Shown here in pieces: positions 27,948-36,851 of a stretch of DNA of 64,000 bases. A model generated the notes under the pieces. That model was given only the letters and a program-made list of their open reading frames with translations. It was not told the origin of the DNA and searched no databases. Position 1 is the first letter of the stretch; the number at the start of each line of letters is the position of its first letter. The position numbers and the translations under genes were made by a program. Source of the DNA: Eudoraea chungangensis (GTDB lineage: Bacteria > Bacteroidota > Bacteroidia > Flavobacteriales > Flavobacteriaceae); the NCBI RefSeq assembly GCF_029360665.1, contig NZ_JARDUB010000003.1:620001-684000 (forward strand), read 5' to 3'.

Positions 27948-28712
27948 TTAAAATATCAAATGCTTATGCTGCTCTAGAGACTCTACCGCTGCCTGATATC
28001 CAAGATTAAAAACAGCATCCATATCTTTTACGGTAAAAGTACCATGATTCACCAAGTCTTTTGGTGAAATAACAAGACTACAATCATTAAATTTTTCCAA
28101 AGAAGTCTTAGCGGCCCTTATTTGGTATGCCCTTTCCAATACATTGTAGGAATACTTTAAATCGTTCATGGTGACTTTCACAAAGGGATTAACATAAGCC
28201 CCAATTATCTTATCACAGTGGTCTTTAATGAGATCTACCGGAAAATTATTCAGTACTCCTCCATCTACGTAGAACTCCTTATCTATTTCTACCGGAGTAA
28301 ACATACCTGGAAAAGCGGCAGAAGCCAACAAGGGTTTAATTAATGGGCCACTTGAAAATACACGCAAATTACCTTCTAATATATTTGTAGCGGTAATATA
28401 TAGGGGAATGTTTAAAGACTCAAAGCTATCTTCTTTAAATAAGTGGGTAAACTCCTTGTGAAACTTTTCTGAATCAACAAGACCTGGTTTCGTAAGGGCA
28501 AACTTCTTTAAACTAAAAACATCTACTGTTTTAAAAAAATGAAGTATTTCTTTCCAGTTTAATCCAGCCGCAAACAAGGCACCTACTATTGCTCCTGCAC
28601 TTGTCCCAGCAATAGAAGAAGGAACTATTTCTCTTTCTTCTAAAGCTTTTAGAATTCCTATATGGGCTAACCCCCTAAAACCTCCTCCGGAAAGCACCAA
28701 GCCTGTTTTCAT
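27948..28712 (-). CDS. Patatin-like phospholipase
   Basis: A 254-residue lipid acyl hydrolase with a Ser-Asp dyad. The oxyanion motif is GGGFRGLAHIGIL at the N-terminus, the nucleophile lies in GTSAGAIVG (Ser near residue 39), and the Asp is in DGGVLNNFP (about 150). No signal peptide is seen, so it is probably cytosolic or membrane-associated. It lies 7 bases downstream of ackA and is likely the last gene of a pta-ackA-patatin transcript. Confidence 0.88.
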   Translation of the reverse strand: MKTGLVLSGGGFRGLAHIGILKALEEREIVPSSIAGTSAGAIVGALFAAGLNWKEILHFFKTVDVFSLKKFALTKPGLVDSEKFHKEFTHLFKEDSFESLNIPLYITATNILEGNLRVFSSGPLIKPLLASAAFPGMFTPVEIDKEFYVDGGVLNNFPVDLIKDHCDKIIGAYVNPFVKVTMNDLKYSYNVLERAYQIRAAKTSLEKFNDCSLVISPKDLVNHGTFTVKDMDAVFNLGYQAAVESLEQHKHLIF

Positions 28713-28719
28713 CTCTCAA

Positions 28720-29916
28720 TTAAATTTTATTCTCTTTTACTAAGGCATAGGTTTGTTTGGCAATTTCTGCTTCTTCATTAGTAGGCACCACCAAAATTTT
28801 AACTTTAGAATCAACCTCCTGTATTTCCCTTAAATGATGCCTATGCTCACTGTTTTTCTCTCGATCTAAACTTATCCCAAAAAAAGACATATCCCTGCAT
28901 ACCATTTCTCTTATCAGGGAAGAATTTTCTCCTATCCCTGCTGTAAATATAATGGCGTCTAAACCATTTAAGACCGCAGTGTAGCTACCTATATACTTCT
29001 TTATCCGATAGGCATTCATTTCCAGGGCCATTATGCAATTTAAATCCCCTTCTTTAGCAGTCCTTTGAATATCTCGTAAATCTGTTAATCCACTTAAACC
29101 AAGCATTCCGCTACTTTTGTTCAACAACGCTTCTACTTCCTCTAATTTATAACCTAAATTCCTAACCATATAAAAAATGATGGAATGATCAATATCGCCA
29201 CTACGACTACCCATTATTAAGCCGTTAGAAGGGGCAAAACCTAAACTATGATCGATACTCTTACCATTCTTAACCGCCGTAATACTGCAACCATTCCCCA
29301 AGTGAATTGAAATTATATTTTCTAAAGAATTTCCAAAATAACCATTTACTTTTTCGGTAACATATTTATGACTTGTACCGTGAAACCCATAGAGTTGAAT
29401 TCCATTTTCGTCGTATAATACATTTGAAATAGCATATTTTTTTGCCTTTTCAGGAATGGTTTGATGAAAGGCCGTATCAAAAACAGCGACTTGTTTTGCC
29501 TTTGGAAATAATTTTTCTGCAACAGTAATCCCGGCTAAATTATGTGGATTATGCAGAGGAGCCAGTGTTCCCAATCTATCTATGGCTTCTTTTACCTCTC
29601 GATTTATCAAAGTAGTATCACTAAAATCATTTCCTCCATGCACCACCCTATGACCAATTGCGGATACATCTTCAGCGCTAGATATGCTACCCTTTTCTGT
29701 ATCTAATAAAAGGGCAACTATAGCTTCCAAGCCCTCAAGATGGGTTTTTATAGCTATTTCCTCCTTTATTTTAACATTCTTATTTTGATAAGTCAACTGA
29801 GAAGTTTTCCCACCAATTCGCTCTATAATCCCGTGAGAAAGTACTATTTCTCCCGGCATTTCAACTAATTGAAATTTTATGGATGAACTCCCAGAATTTA
29901 TAATAAGTATTAGCAT
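28720..29916 (-). CDS. ackA: Acetate kinase
   Basis: Interconverts acetyl phosphate plus ADP and acetate plus ATP. It is 398 residues. Family motifs are LIINSGSSSIKFQL at the N-terminus, VFDTAFHQTIP, HLGNGCSITAV and FTAGIGENSSLIR. It lies 2 bases downstream of pta, giving the usual pta-ackA overflow pathway for ATP generation from acetyl-CoA. Confidence 0.96.
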   Translation of the reverse strand: MLILIINSGSSSIKFQLVEMPGEIVLSHGIIERIGGKTSQLTYQNKNVKIKEEIAIKTHLEGLEAIVALLLDTEKGSISSAEDVSAIGHRVVHGGNDFSDTTLINREVKEAIDRLGTLAPLHNPHNLAGITVAEKLFPKAKQVAVFDTAFHQTIPEKAKKYAISNVLYDENGIQLYGFHGTSHKYVTEKVNGYFGNSLENIISIHLGNGCSITAVKNGKSIDHSLGFAPSNGLIMGSRSGDIDHSIIFYMVRNLGYKLEEVEALLNKSSGMLGLSGLTDLRDIQRTAKEGDLNCIMALEMNAYRIKKYIGSYTAVLNGLDAIIFTAGIGENSSLIREMVCRDMSFFGISLDREKNSEHRHHLREIQEVDSKVKILVVPTNEEAEIAKQTYALVKENKI

Positions 29917-29918
29917 TT

Positions 29919-32021
29919 TTAACTCTCTTCCATTGCTTGTGCCTGAATGGCGGTGATGATAACTGTATTAAATATATCTCTGGTGGTACTCCCCCTGCTT
30001 AAGTCATTAACAGGTTTGTTTAGACCTTGAAGTATAGGGCCAATAGCCAAGGCACCTGTTTCTCTTTGCACCGCCTTATAGGTGTTATTCCCTGTATTTA
30101 AATCCGGGAAGATAAAAACCGTTGCCTCCCCGGCTACATCCGACTCAGGCATTTTAGACTTCCCTACCTTTTTGTCAACTGCCGCGTCGTATTGTATAGG
30201 CCCTTCAATTTTTATTTTCGGAGCTCTGTCCTTAACTATGGCTGTTGCCTCCCTTACCTTCTCTACATCCTCCCCTACACCAGATGTTCCCGAGGAGTAA
30301 GACAGCATGGCAATTTTTGGCTCAATGCCAAAAGCAATACTCGTCTTAGCCGAAGTAATGGCAATTTCGGCCAACTGTATGGCGGTTGGATTGGGATTAA
30401 TAGCACAGTCACCGTAAACCGTAACCCTATCCTCTAGGCACATAAAAAATACTGAGGAGACAATGGAAACACTGGTCTGAGTCTTTATAATTTGTAAGGC
30501 CGGTCTTATGGTATGCTGGGTGGTATGAATAGCTCCGGAAACCATCCCATCTGCATGCCCTTTATAAACCATCATGGTTCCGAAATAGGAGATATCCGCC
30601 ATTAGGTCTCTGGCCATAGACAAGTCAACATTCTTGTTTTTCCTTAGCTCGAATAATGTAACAGCATAATCATCGAAATATTCAGAATGTATCGGATCAA
30701 TAATAGAAATCTTGCTAAAATCGAGGCGTATATCTAATTGTTTTGCCCTCTCTTCAATCTGTTCTTTCTTACCCAATAAAGTAATTTTTACAGCATTGGC
30801 ATTGGTTAGGTCATGGGCCGCTATAAGAACCCGATCGTCTGTGCCTTCTGGCAAAACGATGTGTTTAATGTTTTTTTGAGCCCGTTTTAATAAATTGTAT
30901 TGGAACATCCTCGGAGTTATCCCGTTAGCCTGCGAGGTAATTAGCCTTGCTGCTAATTCATTTACGGGTACATATTTTGTAAAATCATTGATAGATGTTT
31001 CTATCTTCTGTTTGTTTTCCGCATAAATCTTAGGTCGTATAGCACCTGTTCTGTTCGCCACGGCAAAGGTGCCTTCAGAAACAGAGATAATCGGTACTAC
31101 GTCGGACAAGCCTTCAATAAGCCTAATAACAGGTTCTTCAGGAATAAGTCCCCCGGTGAGAATAATGCCAGACGCTGTTGGGTAATTAGATGAAAGGTTG
31201 GCCTGTAAGGCTCCCAATACAATATCTGATCTATCTCCAGGGGTAATTATTAATCCATTTTCTTTAAAGTGCGTAAGATAGTTACGCAGTTGCATGGCCC
31301 CAACGCTAAAATTACTCACTTGATTGTTAAGGTACTGTTCCCCAAAAAGCACTTTCCCTTCCAACTCTTTTACAATTTCCTTCACACTTGGATTTCCCAA
31401 TACAGGATTTAAAGGGATAACTCCGACCAAAACGTTTCTTTTTAAGGCCTTAACTAGCCCTTGATTAACCAAGTCTATATTTTCTGGCTGAACCATATTG
31501 GCTATTACCATCAAGACTTCAACTCCTTTTTCTATAAATGAATCGTAAGCTAAATAGAGGTTGTCTACTAATTCTTCCAAAGTCTTCCCCACCCCTGTAT
31601 TAATAATTACAGTAGGTATCCCTAAATTTTTTGCCGTTAACACATTAATATCCCACTCAATTATAGAACCTTCTCCTGAGAAATCCGTACCCTCAACAAG
31701 AATAAAATCGAACTTAGATTCTATCGCTTTATATTTTTCAATTATCTTATCGAGTACCTCGTCGTTTTTGTCTTGGTTATGCTTTTGAATTACTTCAGAC
31801 CTGGTAACGGCAAAGGTCTCCGGATACTCCATTTTTATATCGAAGTAATTAAGAATAGTGTAAATATGATTATCCATTTCCCCATCGGGATAGTCATCAA
31901 TAATTGGCCTAAAGTACCCAACCTTGGCTGCTTTGCCCAACAACATATTCATAAGACCTATGGAGAGAATAGATTTTCCGCTGTTTGATTCTGTTGTGGC
32001 AATGTAAATAGCTTTACTCAT
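29919..32021 (-). CDS. pta: Phosphate acetyltransferase
   Basis: Makes acetyl phosphate from acetyl-CoA. The 700-residue protein is the long form. The N-terminal part (TESNSGKSILSIGL) is a BioD/cobyric-acid-synthase-like P-loop domain, followed by a DRTGG-type domain (about 210-320). The catalytic PTA_PTB domain fills the C-terminal half (VLPEGTDDRVLIAA, SYSSGTSGVGEDV, GPIQYDAAVD, FPDLNTGNN). It is the first gene of the pta-ackA-patatin set and has a -7 box just upstream. Confidence 0.95.
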   Translation of the reverse strand: MSKAIYIATTESNSGKSILSIGLMNMLLGKAAKVGYFRPIIDDYPDGEMDNHIYTILNYFDIKMEYPETFAVTRSEVIQKHNQDKNDEVLDKIIEKYKAIESKFDFILVEGTDFSGEGSIIEWDINVLTAKNLGIPTVIINTGVGKTLEELVDNLYLAYDSFIEKGVEVLMVIANMVQPENIDLVNQGLVKALKRNVLVGVIPLNPVLGNPSVKEIVKELEGKVLFGEQYLNNQVSNFSVGAMQLRNYLTHFKENGLIITPGDRSDIVLGALQANLSSNYPTASGIILTGGLIPEEPVIRLIEGLSDVVPIISVSEGTFAVANRTGAIRPKIYAENKQKIETSINDFTKYVPVNELAARLITSQANGITPRMFQYNLLKRAQKNIKHIVLPEGTDDRVLIAAHDLTNANAVKITLLGKKEQIEERAKQLDIRLDFSKISIIDPIHSEYFDDYAVTLFELRKNKNVDLSMARDLMADISYFGTMMVYKGHADGMVSGAIHTTQHTIRPALQIIKTQTSVSIVSSVFFMCLEDRVTVYGDCAINPNPTAIQLAEIAITSAKTSIAFGIEPKIAMLSYSSGTSGVGEDVEKVREATAIVKDRAPKIKIEGPIQYDAAVDKKVGKSKMPESDVAGEATVFIFPDLNTGNNTYKAVQRETGALAIGPILQGLNKPVNDLSRGSTTRDIFNTVIITAIQAQAMEES

Positions 32022-32044
32022 AGCAAGAAAAAAATATACGATTA

Positions 32045-32052
32045 CAAATTTA
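32045..32052 (-). promoter_or_regulatory. -7 box for pta
   Basis: On the minus strand TAAATTTG fits TAnnTTTG exactly, 24 bases before the pta ATG. No good -33 element is seen. Confidence 0.45.
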
Positions 32053-32442
32053 TAGTATTCCTTTTGTTTATGCGTTAACTAGAAACTATTTTAAAAATAT
32101 GTAGCCATGAAGAGATTGGTACTGCAGCATGTTAAGCAAGATAGTCTGTATTTTGAGGTAATAGAACTGCATATAATACTCTCATAGGTGAAGAACATTT
32201 AGTTTTACCCTAGATTCTTTTAAAATTTCCAAACCTAGATCTAACTCTTACTCTTATAATTATACCCAAAAATACCTTTCTTCGAACTTCGCGAATTATC
32301 TGTTCCAAACACGGTATGCCCAGATAGAGATAAAAGCTAATTCACTTCGAAACATGTGCTCTGACAAAATTCAGGATCGATCTACCAACCCAAATAAAGG
32401 ACTAATAGAATACTACAAAAGTTAAGGGGGTGGCAACTAGAT
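32053..32442. other. Gap between divergent pta and WG-repeat gene
   Basis: The first 390 of about 500 bases without a confident gene. The plus strand has an open frame from about 32190 to a stop ending at 32425 (about 78 codons). It has no upstream start codon, and its translation reads plausibly (SNFANYLFQTRYAQIEIKAN). It may be an eroded coding remnant or chance. The promoter and palindrome for the WG-repeat gene follow after 32442. Confidence 0.35.
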
Positions 32443-32447
32443 AATGG

Positions 32448-32461
32448 ATGACCAAGGTCAT
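32448..32461. promoter_or_regulatory. Palindromic operator upstream of WG-repeat gene
   Basis: ATGACCAAGGTCAT is an inverted repeat (ATGACC-AA-GGTCAT). It ends exactly 22 bases before the -7 box of the WG-repeat gene, so its centre is near -42 from the predicted start, the usual place for a class II Crp/Fnr-type activator. Nearly the same 14-mer lies at the same spacing before the UspA gene (35067-35080). Confidence 0.5.
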
Positions 32462-32491
32462 TGCAGTACTCCCGATGCTATAATAGTTTTG
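32461..32491 (+). promoter_or_regulatory. Promoter of WG-repeat gene
   Basis: TTG at 32461-32463 and TAGTTTTG at 32484-32491 (TAnnTTTG) are 20 bases apart, as expected for a Bacteroidota -33/-7 promoter. The predicted start is about 23 bases before the ATG. Confidence 0.6.
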
Positions 32492-32520
32492 TGCTATAAT
32501 AAATCCCAAAATTAAACATC

Positions 32521-33153
32521 ATGAAAAAGTCAGTTTTATTTCTTTCGGTTTTCCTTTTCCCTTTTATCATTTTTGCTCAGAATCTTTCTGGTCTTGATGA
32601 AATTGCTCCATTTAATGAAGGTTTAGCCGCCGTTCGTAAGGGGGAAACCTGGGGGTTCATCAATAAAAAAGGAGAACTTGTAATTGATTTTCGAAATGAT
32701 TTGGTTTGGCAAGAAAAATCCATGATTACCGAAAAAGACTTCATTTCTTCTTCATACCCTAGGTTTGTAGATGGAAGGTGTATGATAAAAAGTACTATGT
32801 CCGAAGAGGGGATTACTGTCTATGGCTTTATTGATAAAAATGGCAAGGAAGTCATAAAACCAGAGTATTTAAATATCACCGAATTTCAAGAAGGTTATGC
32901 TCTTGGTATTTTAGTTACCAAGTCTTTTAGAGGTAAAAATAATTTTCAATTAAATATCTACGATTATAGTTTTAGTGAGGTTCTCCTTGATACCAAAGGG
33001 GAGATAATGCTATTGATTAAAAAGAGAGATGGTATATCAATGTCTACAAGGCGATACGAAAGACCACCGCTCACGACTAAATTTTTATCGCCTAAATCAT
33101 TGGCATTGAAATCTTCTGAAAACACTTGGGAAATAAAACCACTTGATTTATGA
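32521..33153 (+). CDS. WG-repeat protein, exported
   Basis: A 210-residue protein with a signal peptide (LFPFIIFAQN) followed by WG repeats: FNEGLAAVRKGETWGFINKKGELVID and a second unit, ITVYGFIDKNGKEVIKPEY, about 60 residues later. WG repeats form beta folds of unknown function in many Bacteroidota surface or periplasmic proteins. It is monocistronic, with a clear promoter and palindrome shared in layout with the UspA gene, suggesting stress-linked expression (inference). Confidence 0.78.
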   Translation: MKKSVLFLSVFLFPFIIFAQNLSGLDEIAPFNEGLAAVRKGETWGFINKKGELVIDFRNDLVWQEKSMITEKDFISSSYPRFVDGRCMIKSTMSEEGITVYGFIDKNGKEVIKPEYLNITEFQEGYALGILVTKSFRGKNNFQLNIYDYSFSEVLLDTKGEIMLLIKKRDGISMSTRRYERPPLTTKFLSPKSLALKSSENTWEIKPLDL

Positions 33154-33188
33154 ATATAATACTTTGGTGTTATAGGCAATACTTTTGT

Positions 33189-33938
33189 TTAGCTGGAAGA
33201 ATCATCCTTATTAATTCTAGGAAGCACTTCTTCTGGAAATGGAAACAAGATGGTGGAATTTTTTTCTGCTGCAATATTCGACAAGGTTTGGTATAGTCTC
33301 AATTTAATGGCCGAAGGAGACTTATCCATCTGCAATCCTGCTTCTAGGAGTTTTCCAGCAGCTTGTTCTTCAGCCTGAGCCAGGATTATTCTAGCTCTTC
33401 TAGAACGTTCCGCTTCTGCTTGATTTGCCATCATTCGCCTCATGTTTTCAGGAAGTTGAATGTCCTTAATCTTCACATCAATAATTTCTATTCCCCATTC
33501 GTGTGTCTCCTGTTCTACAATGGCCTTGATATTTTTGCCCATTTCCTCTCTTTTTGATAGGATTGTATCTAATTCTACTTTTCCGCAAACATCCCGCAGT
33601 GCCGCCTGAGCAAGCTGGGTAATAGCAAATGAAAATTCCTCTACTTCCAACACTGCCTTTTCGGGATTGTTAATTTTAAAAAAGACCACCCCATCAATAC
33701 TACAGGGCACATTATCTTCAGTCATTACCTCTTGTGAAATAATATTAATAGTAATTACTCTTATGTCTACTACCTGAATAGATTCAACAATAGGAATTAT
33801 CCATCTCAACCCTGGCTGTAAGATTTTAATATACTTCCCAAAGCGAAATTTTAGAGCTCTTTTGTACTCAAAAACTATTCGTATTCCGGACAACAAAAAC
33901 ATCGTGAGAACAAGAAAAAATATCAAAAGTGGATTCAT
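33189..33938 (-). CDS. Slipin/SPFH (stomatin-like) membrane protein
   Basis: A 249-residue protein with one N-terminal membrane segment (LLIFFLVLTMFLLSGIRIVF) and then an SPFH/Band 7 domain (EYKRALKFRFGKYIKILQPG, VEQETHEWGIEIIDVKIKDIQLP). It ends with a helical AEAERSRRARIILAQAEEQAA stretch. Slipins form membrane scaffolds and often pair with an NfeD protease partner; none is seen beside it here. It converges on the WG-repeat gene. Confidence 0.88.
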   Translation of the reverse strand: MNPLLIFFLVLTMFLLSGIRIVFEYKRALKFRFGKYIKILQPGLRWIIPIVESIQVVDIRVITINIISQEVMTEDNVPCSIDGVVFFKINNPEKAVLEVEEFSFAITQLAQAALRDVCGKVELDTILSKREEMGKNIKAIVEQETHEWGIEIIDVKIKDIQLPENMRRMMANQAEAERSRRARIILAQAEEQAAGKLLEAGLQMDKSPSAIKLRLYQTLSNIAAEKNSTILFPFPEEVLPRINKDDSSS

Positions 33939-34143
33939 AATAAATGTATTTAAGTTTTAAACAACTTTGAGCTATGGGATATAACTATTTATAATATGAG
34001 CTGACAAAAAGAAAGACGCTTTTTTTTTGTCAACACCCTACCCTCCTTTATAAATTACAAATAAAATCAATCGTTTCAAAATAAAAACAAGACCCTATTT
34101 GAATCCAAACCTTTATGAATATTACAAGAATTAAATCGTTTTC

Positions 34144-35016
34144 TTACTTTGATTCTTTCCGTAGAAACTCTCGCAGACTTTCTTTTTTAAAACTCCATAG
34201 CGGGTATATTCTTTCGAGCTTCATTTTTTCAACCATATCGAGGCGCCAGAAATTAAGAAAACTATCTTTATCCTCTCTCTCTAACATCACCAATATAGCG
34301 TTAGTAACATTATTTAAGTAAGTGTTTAAGGCGATTTGAATATTGTTGGAAAGGATTAGTTCAAAACTAATTCTAGAATAAGAAACCTGTTCTTTCAGCA
34401 TTTCCTTAAACCACTCTAACTGCTGCATACCGGCATATTCTTTTTCGGTTGAAATATGAATTAATTTTATTGGCTTCTCAAGACATCTGGCAATTTCTGC
34501 TAGAGATTTTATAGCGAGTATATCCGCTTCTTCAAAATCCGTTGCGTAAACAAAAGATTTTAGGTCCTGCAGGATAAATTCATCGGGAACGGCAAGGAGA
34601 GGAACCAAAGATCCTTTTATTAGGTTGGTGGCAGTGCTCCCCATAAAAAATTCTTTCCACCTATTTCCACGATGCATGCCAACAATAATAAGATCGGCCT
34701 TTATTTCTTCTGCCAGCTTTATAATTGCTTCAGAAGCGATGCTGTGTTCTTTTAAATGTACATTAGAAATTTCCCAGCCTGCATTCTCTTGGCTTTTACG
34801 CGCACAAAAATTTATCAGTCGCTCTCTATTTTCCTGTATAAGCCTTTTTTCCTTTTGGGCATAGCCCAAACTAAGTGTACTCATATACGATGGGGTCATT
34901 TCAAAAACGTTTACAGCCTGTACCTCCGCTTCTAATTTCTCAGCCAGAAAACATGCGGTATGAAGTGCTGTTTCAGCTGCTTTAGAATAATCTGTAGCAA
35001 TTAATATCCTTTTCAT
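34144..35016 (-). CDS. Double-domain universal stress protein (UspA family)
   Basis: About 290 residues from the ATG at 35016 (MKRILIATDYSKAAETAL); an upstream ATG at 35040 adds 8 atypical residues. Domain 1 (residues 1-140) has the UspA ATP-loop-like GMHRGNRWKEFFMGSTATNLI. Domain 2 (about 145-275) is degenerate, with FVYATDFEEADILA. It is a cytosolic stress-response protein with an unknown partner. Its promoter carries the ATGACCAAAGTCAT palindrome shared with the WG-repeat gene. Confidence 0.85.
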   Translation of the reverse strand: MKRILIATDYSKAAETALHTACFLAEKLEAEVQAVNVFEMTPSYMSTLSLGYAQKEKRLIQENRERLINFCARKSQENAGWEISNVHLKEHSIASEAIIKLAEEIKADLIIVGMHRGNRWKEFFMGSTATNLIKGSLVPLLAVPDEFILQDLKSFVYATDFEEADILAIKSLAEIARCLEKPIKLIHISTEKEYAGMQQLEWFKEMLKEQVSYSRISFELILSNNIQIALNTYLNNVTNAILVMLEREDKDSFLNFWRLDMVEKMKLERIYPLWSFKKESLREFLRKESK

Positions 35017-35036
35017 AATGGTATTGGTAGAGAATT

Positions 35037-35044
35037 TCAATTTA
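35037..35044 (-). promoter_or_regulatory. Possible -7 box of UspA gene
   Basis: TAAATTGA on the minus strand is an imperfect TAnnTTTG, 20 bases before the ATG and exactly 22 bases after the palindrome. The spacing matches the WG-repeat promoter. Confidence 0.4.
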
Positions 35045-35066
35045 ATCAGAGAATACGTAAAGTCCT

Positions 35067-35080
35067 ATGACCAAAGTCAT
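35067..35080. promoter_or_regulatory. Palindromic operator upstream of UspA gene
   Basis: ATGACCAAAGTCAT, extended to the 8-bp inverted repeat CCTATGAC/GTCATAGG (35064-35083). It is near-identical to the 32448-32461 site and has the same 22-base spacing to the -7 box. Likely a binding site for one shared activator, perhaps of Crp/Fnr type. Confidence 0.5.
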
Positions 35081-35221
35081 AGGTCTAATACATATAATTA
35101 ATGACATTATATCCTCAAAAGTTCTGACAGTAGGGCCATGGCAAACCTAAAATAGGTGACGGATTGTTTTAGATAATCCTAATTCAAAGCTGTGTCTATT
35201 GTCTATATTGAAATAGGGAAA

Positions 35222-35815
35222 ATGTCTTTTTTTAAGAATTTTAATATTGCAGATTGGTTCTCCTTTTACCGCATAGCAGCCGTACCCATTCTATTAACTT
35301 TTATTCTCATAGATCAGAAAGATTGGTTTAGTTGGTTTTTGCTAATCAGTTATAGTACAGACGCCATTGATGGCTTTCTGGCAAGAAAATTAAAAATTTC
35401 CAGCGCAAGAGGCTCACAGCTCGATTCCTATGGAGATCAGCTTACTTTCGTAATGGGTCTTATAGGAATATTCTATTTTGAACCAGGCTTTATAAAAGGG
35501 AACTATCTCCTGCTCACTATCGCCTTTACTCCTTACCTAGTTCAGATGGTACTGGCATTCAAAAAATACGGAAAAGCTACAGCCTTTCATACTTATCTAG
35601 CTAAAATATCCGCAATTATACAAGCCTTATTTATCCTTATGCTACTCTTTTTTGGACCAATATATTGGCTTTTCTATACCATGTTGATCATAGGAGTTCT
35701 GGAAACCATTGAAGAAATCAGCTTAATTTTTCTTTTTGATCATTGGGTAGAAGGCGTTAAAGGCCTTTATTGGGCATTGAAAGACAAAAAACGCAATACT
35801 GGATCAAATAAGTAA
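35222..35815 (+). CDS. CDP-alcohol phosphatidyltransferase family protein
   Basis: A 197-residue membrane enzyme starting at the ATG at 35222 (MSFFKNFNIADWFSFYRI). The CDP-alcohol motif D-x2-D-G-x2-A-R-x8-G-x3-D-x3-D is complete (DAIDGFLARKLKISSARG, then D, then D). Such enzymes join a CDP-activated lipid to an alcohol, as in PgsA or cardiolipin synthesis; the substrate here is not determined. About five hydrophobic segments follow. Confidence 0.88.
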   Translation: MSFFKNFNIADWFSFYRIAAVPILLTFILIDQKDWFSWFLLISYSTDAIDGFLARKLKISSARGSQLDSYGDQLTFVMGLIGIFYFEPGFIKGNYLLLTIAFTPYLVQMVLAFKKYGKATAFHTYLAKISAIIQALFILMLLFFGPIYWLFYTMLIIGVLETIEEISLIFLFDHWVEGVKGLYWALKDKKRNTGSNK

Positions 35816-35867
35816 TCCTTTATTTATAAGCTTAGTCTTTAAAAATTAAAGCCTAAAAGGAACATGG

Positions 35868-35875
35868 TAATTTTG
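35868..35875 (+). promoter_or_regulatory. -7 box for nucleoside hydrolase gene
   Basis: TAATTTTG fits TAnnTTTG exactly, 46 bases before the ATG. The -33 element is not clear. Confidence 0.4.
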
Positions 35876-35921
35876 ATTAATTTCGGAAGAGCTATATCTT
35901 TAACTGAAATACCAAAAAAAT

Positions 35922-36815
35922 ATGAAAGTCTTTCATTTTCTGTGTATTCTCGGCTTTAGTATAGGGCTGTCTGCACAAGTAAAAACCAAAGTTATATTAG
36001 ACGCAGATACTGCTAATGAGGTAGATGATCCTTATGCCATTGTAAGAGCTTTTGCAGTTCCCGACTGGGATATTCAAGCACTGAGTGCGGCCCAATGGCA
36101 AGGAAGTCAATGGTCTACAGCTCGCAGCATGGAAGATAGCCATCGTCTCAATCAGGTATTAACAGCCTATTTAAAACCAGAAAACACCAAGGTAATTAGG
36201 GGAGGCCATAGACGCATGTACGACTGGGGTGACATGGCAGTGCATTCGGCGGCCGCCTATAATTTAATAAAGCAGGCACATCTTCAAAAAAATGGTGAAA
36301 AACTAACTGTAATCGCCTTAGGGGCACTTACCAACATTGCTTCTGCCATTTTTATAGACCCCAGTATAACCCCAAAAATTAAACTCTATTGGTTAGGCAC
36401 ACAATACGACTTTGAAAATGCAGTTTCTACTCGAACGGATTTTAATCCTATGATGGATCCACAAGCCATAGAAATGCTCCTGGCTACCCAATTAGAAATG
36501 CATATAATTCCGGTAAGTGAAGTAAATCAGATGAAGTCTAATTTTGAGGAGACTAAACAAATTCTTTCAGGAATTCATCCTTTAGGGGAATATCTAATCC
36601 AGCACTGGTACAATCATGACGATGGGGGAAGAGAAGAAAGAGTCTTATGGGATATCGCAATAATTGAAGTCATGTTGCATCCTGAATGGGTTACAGAAGT
36701 AGAAGTAGACAACTTTAAGAACAAAAATGTTTACTTATACAAAGACATGAAAAAAGAAAAAATCCTTGAGAACTGTTTTAAAGAGATAGTAAGAAAACTT
36801 AACGAACTGGAATAG
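35922..36815 (+). CDS. Nucleoside hydrolase-family protein, exported
   Basis: A 297-residue protein with a signal peptide ending at GLSAQ and then the calcium-binding signature of IunH-type hydrolases, KVILDADTANEVDDPYAIVRA. LTVIALGALTNIA and TDFNPMMDPQA are further family motifs. It would cleave the N-glycosidic bond of nucleosides or related glycosides in the periplasm. The substrate is not predictable. Confidence 0.87.
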   Translation: MKVFHFLCILGFSIGLSAQVKTKVILDADTANEVDDPYAIVRAFAVPDWDIQALSAAQWQGSQWSTARSMEDSHRLNQVLTAYLKPENTKVIRGGHRRMYDWGDMAVHSAAAYNLIKQAHLQKNGEKLTVIALGALTNIASAIFIDPSITPKIKLYWLGTQYDFENAVSTRTDFNPMMDPQAIEMLLATQLEMHIIPVSEVNQMKSNFEETKQILSGIHPLGEYLIQHWYNHDDGGREERVLWDIAIIEVMLHPEWVTEVEVDNFKNKNVYLYKDMKKEKILENCFKEIVRKLNELE

Positions 36816-36851
36816 AAACTTTCTTATTCCATTCTCAGTATACAACACAGC

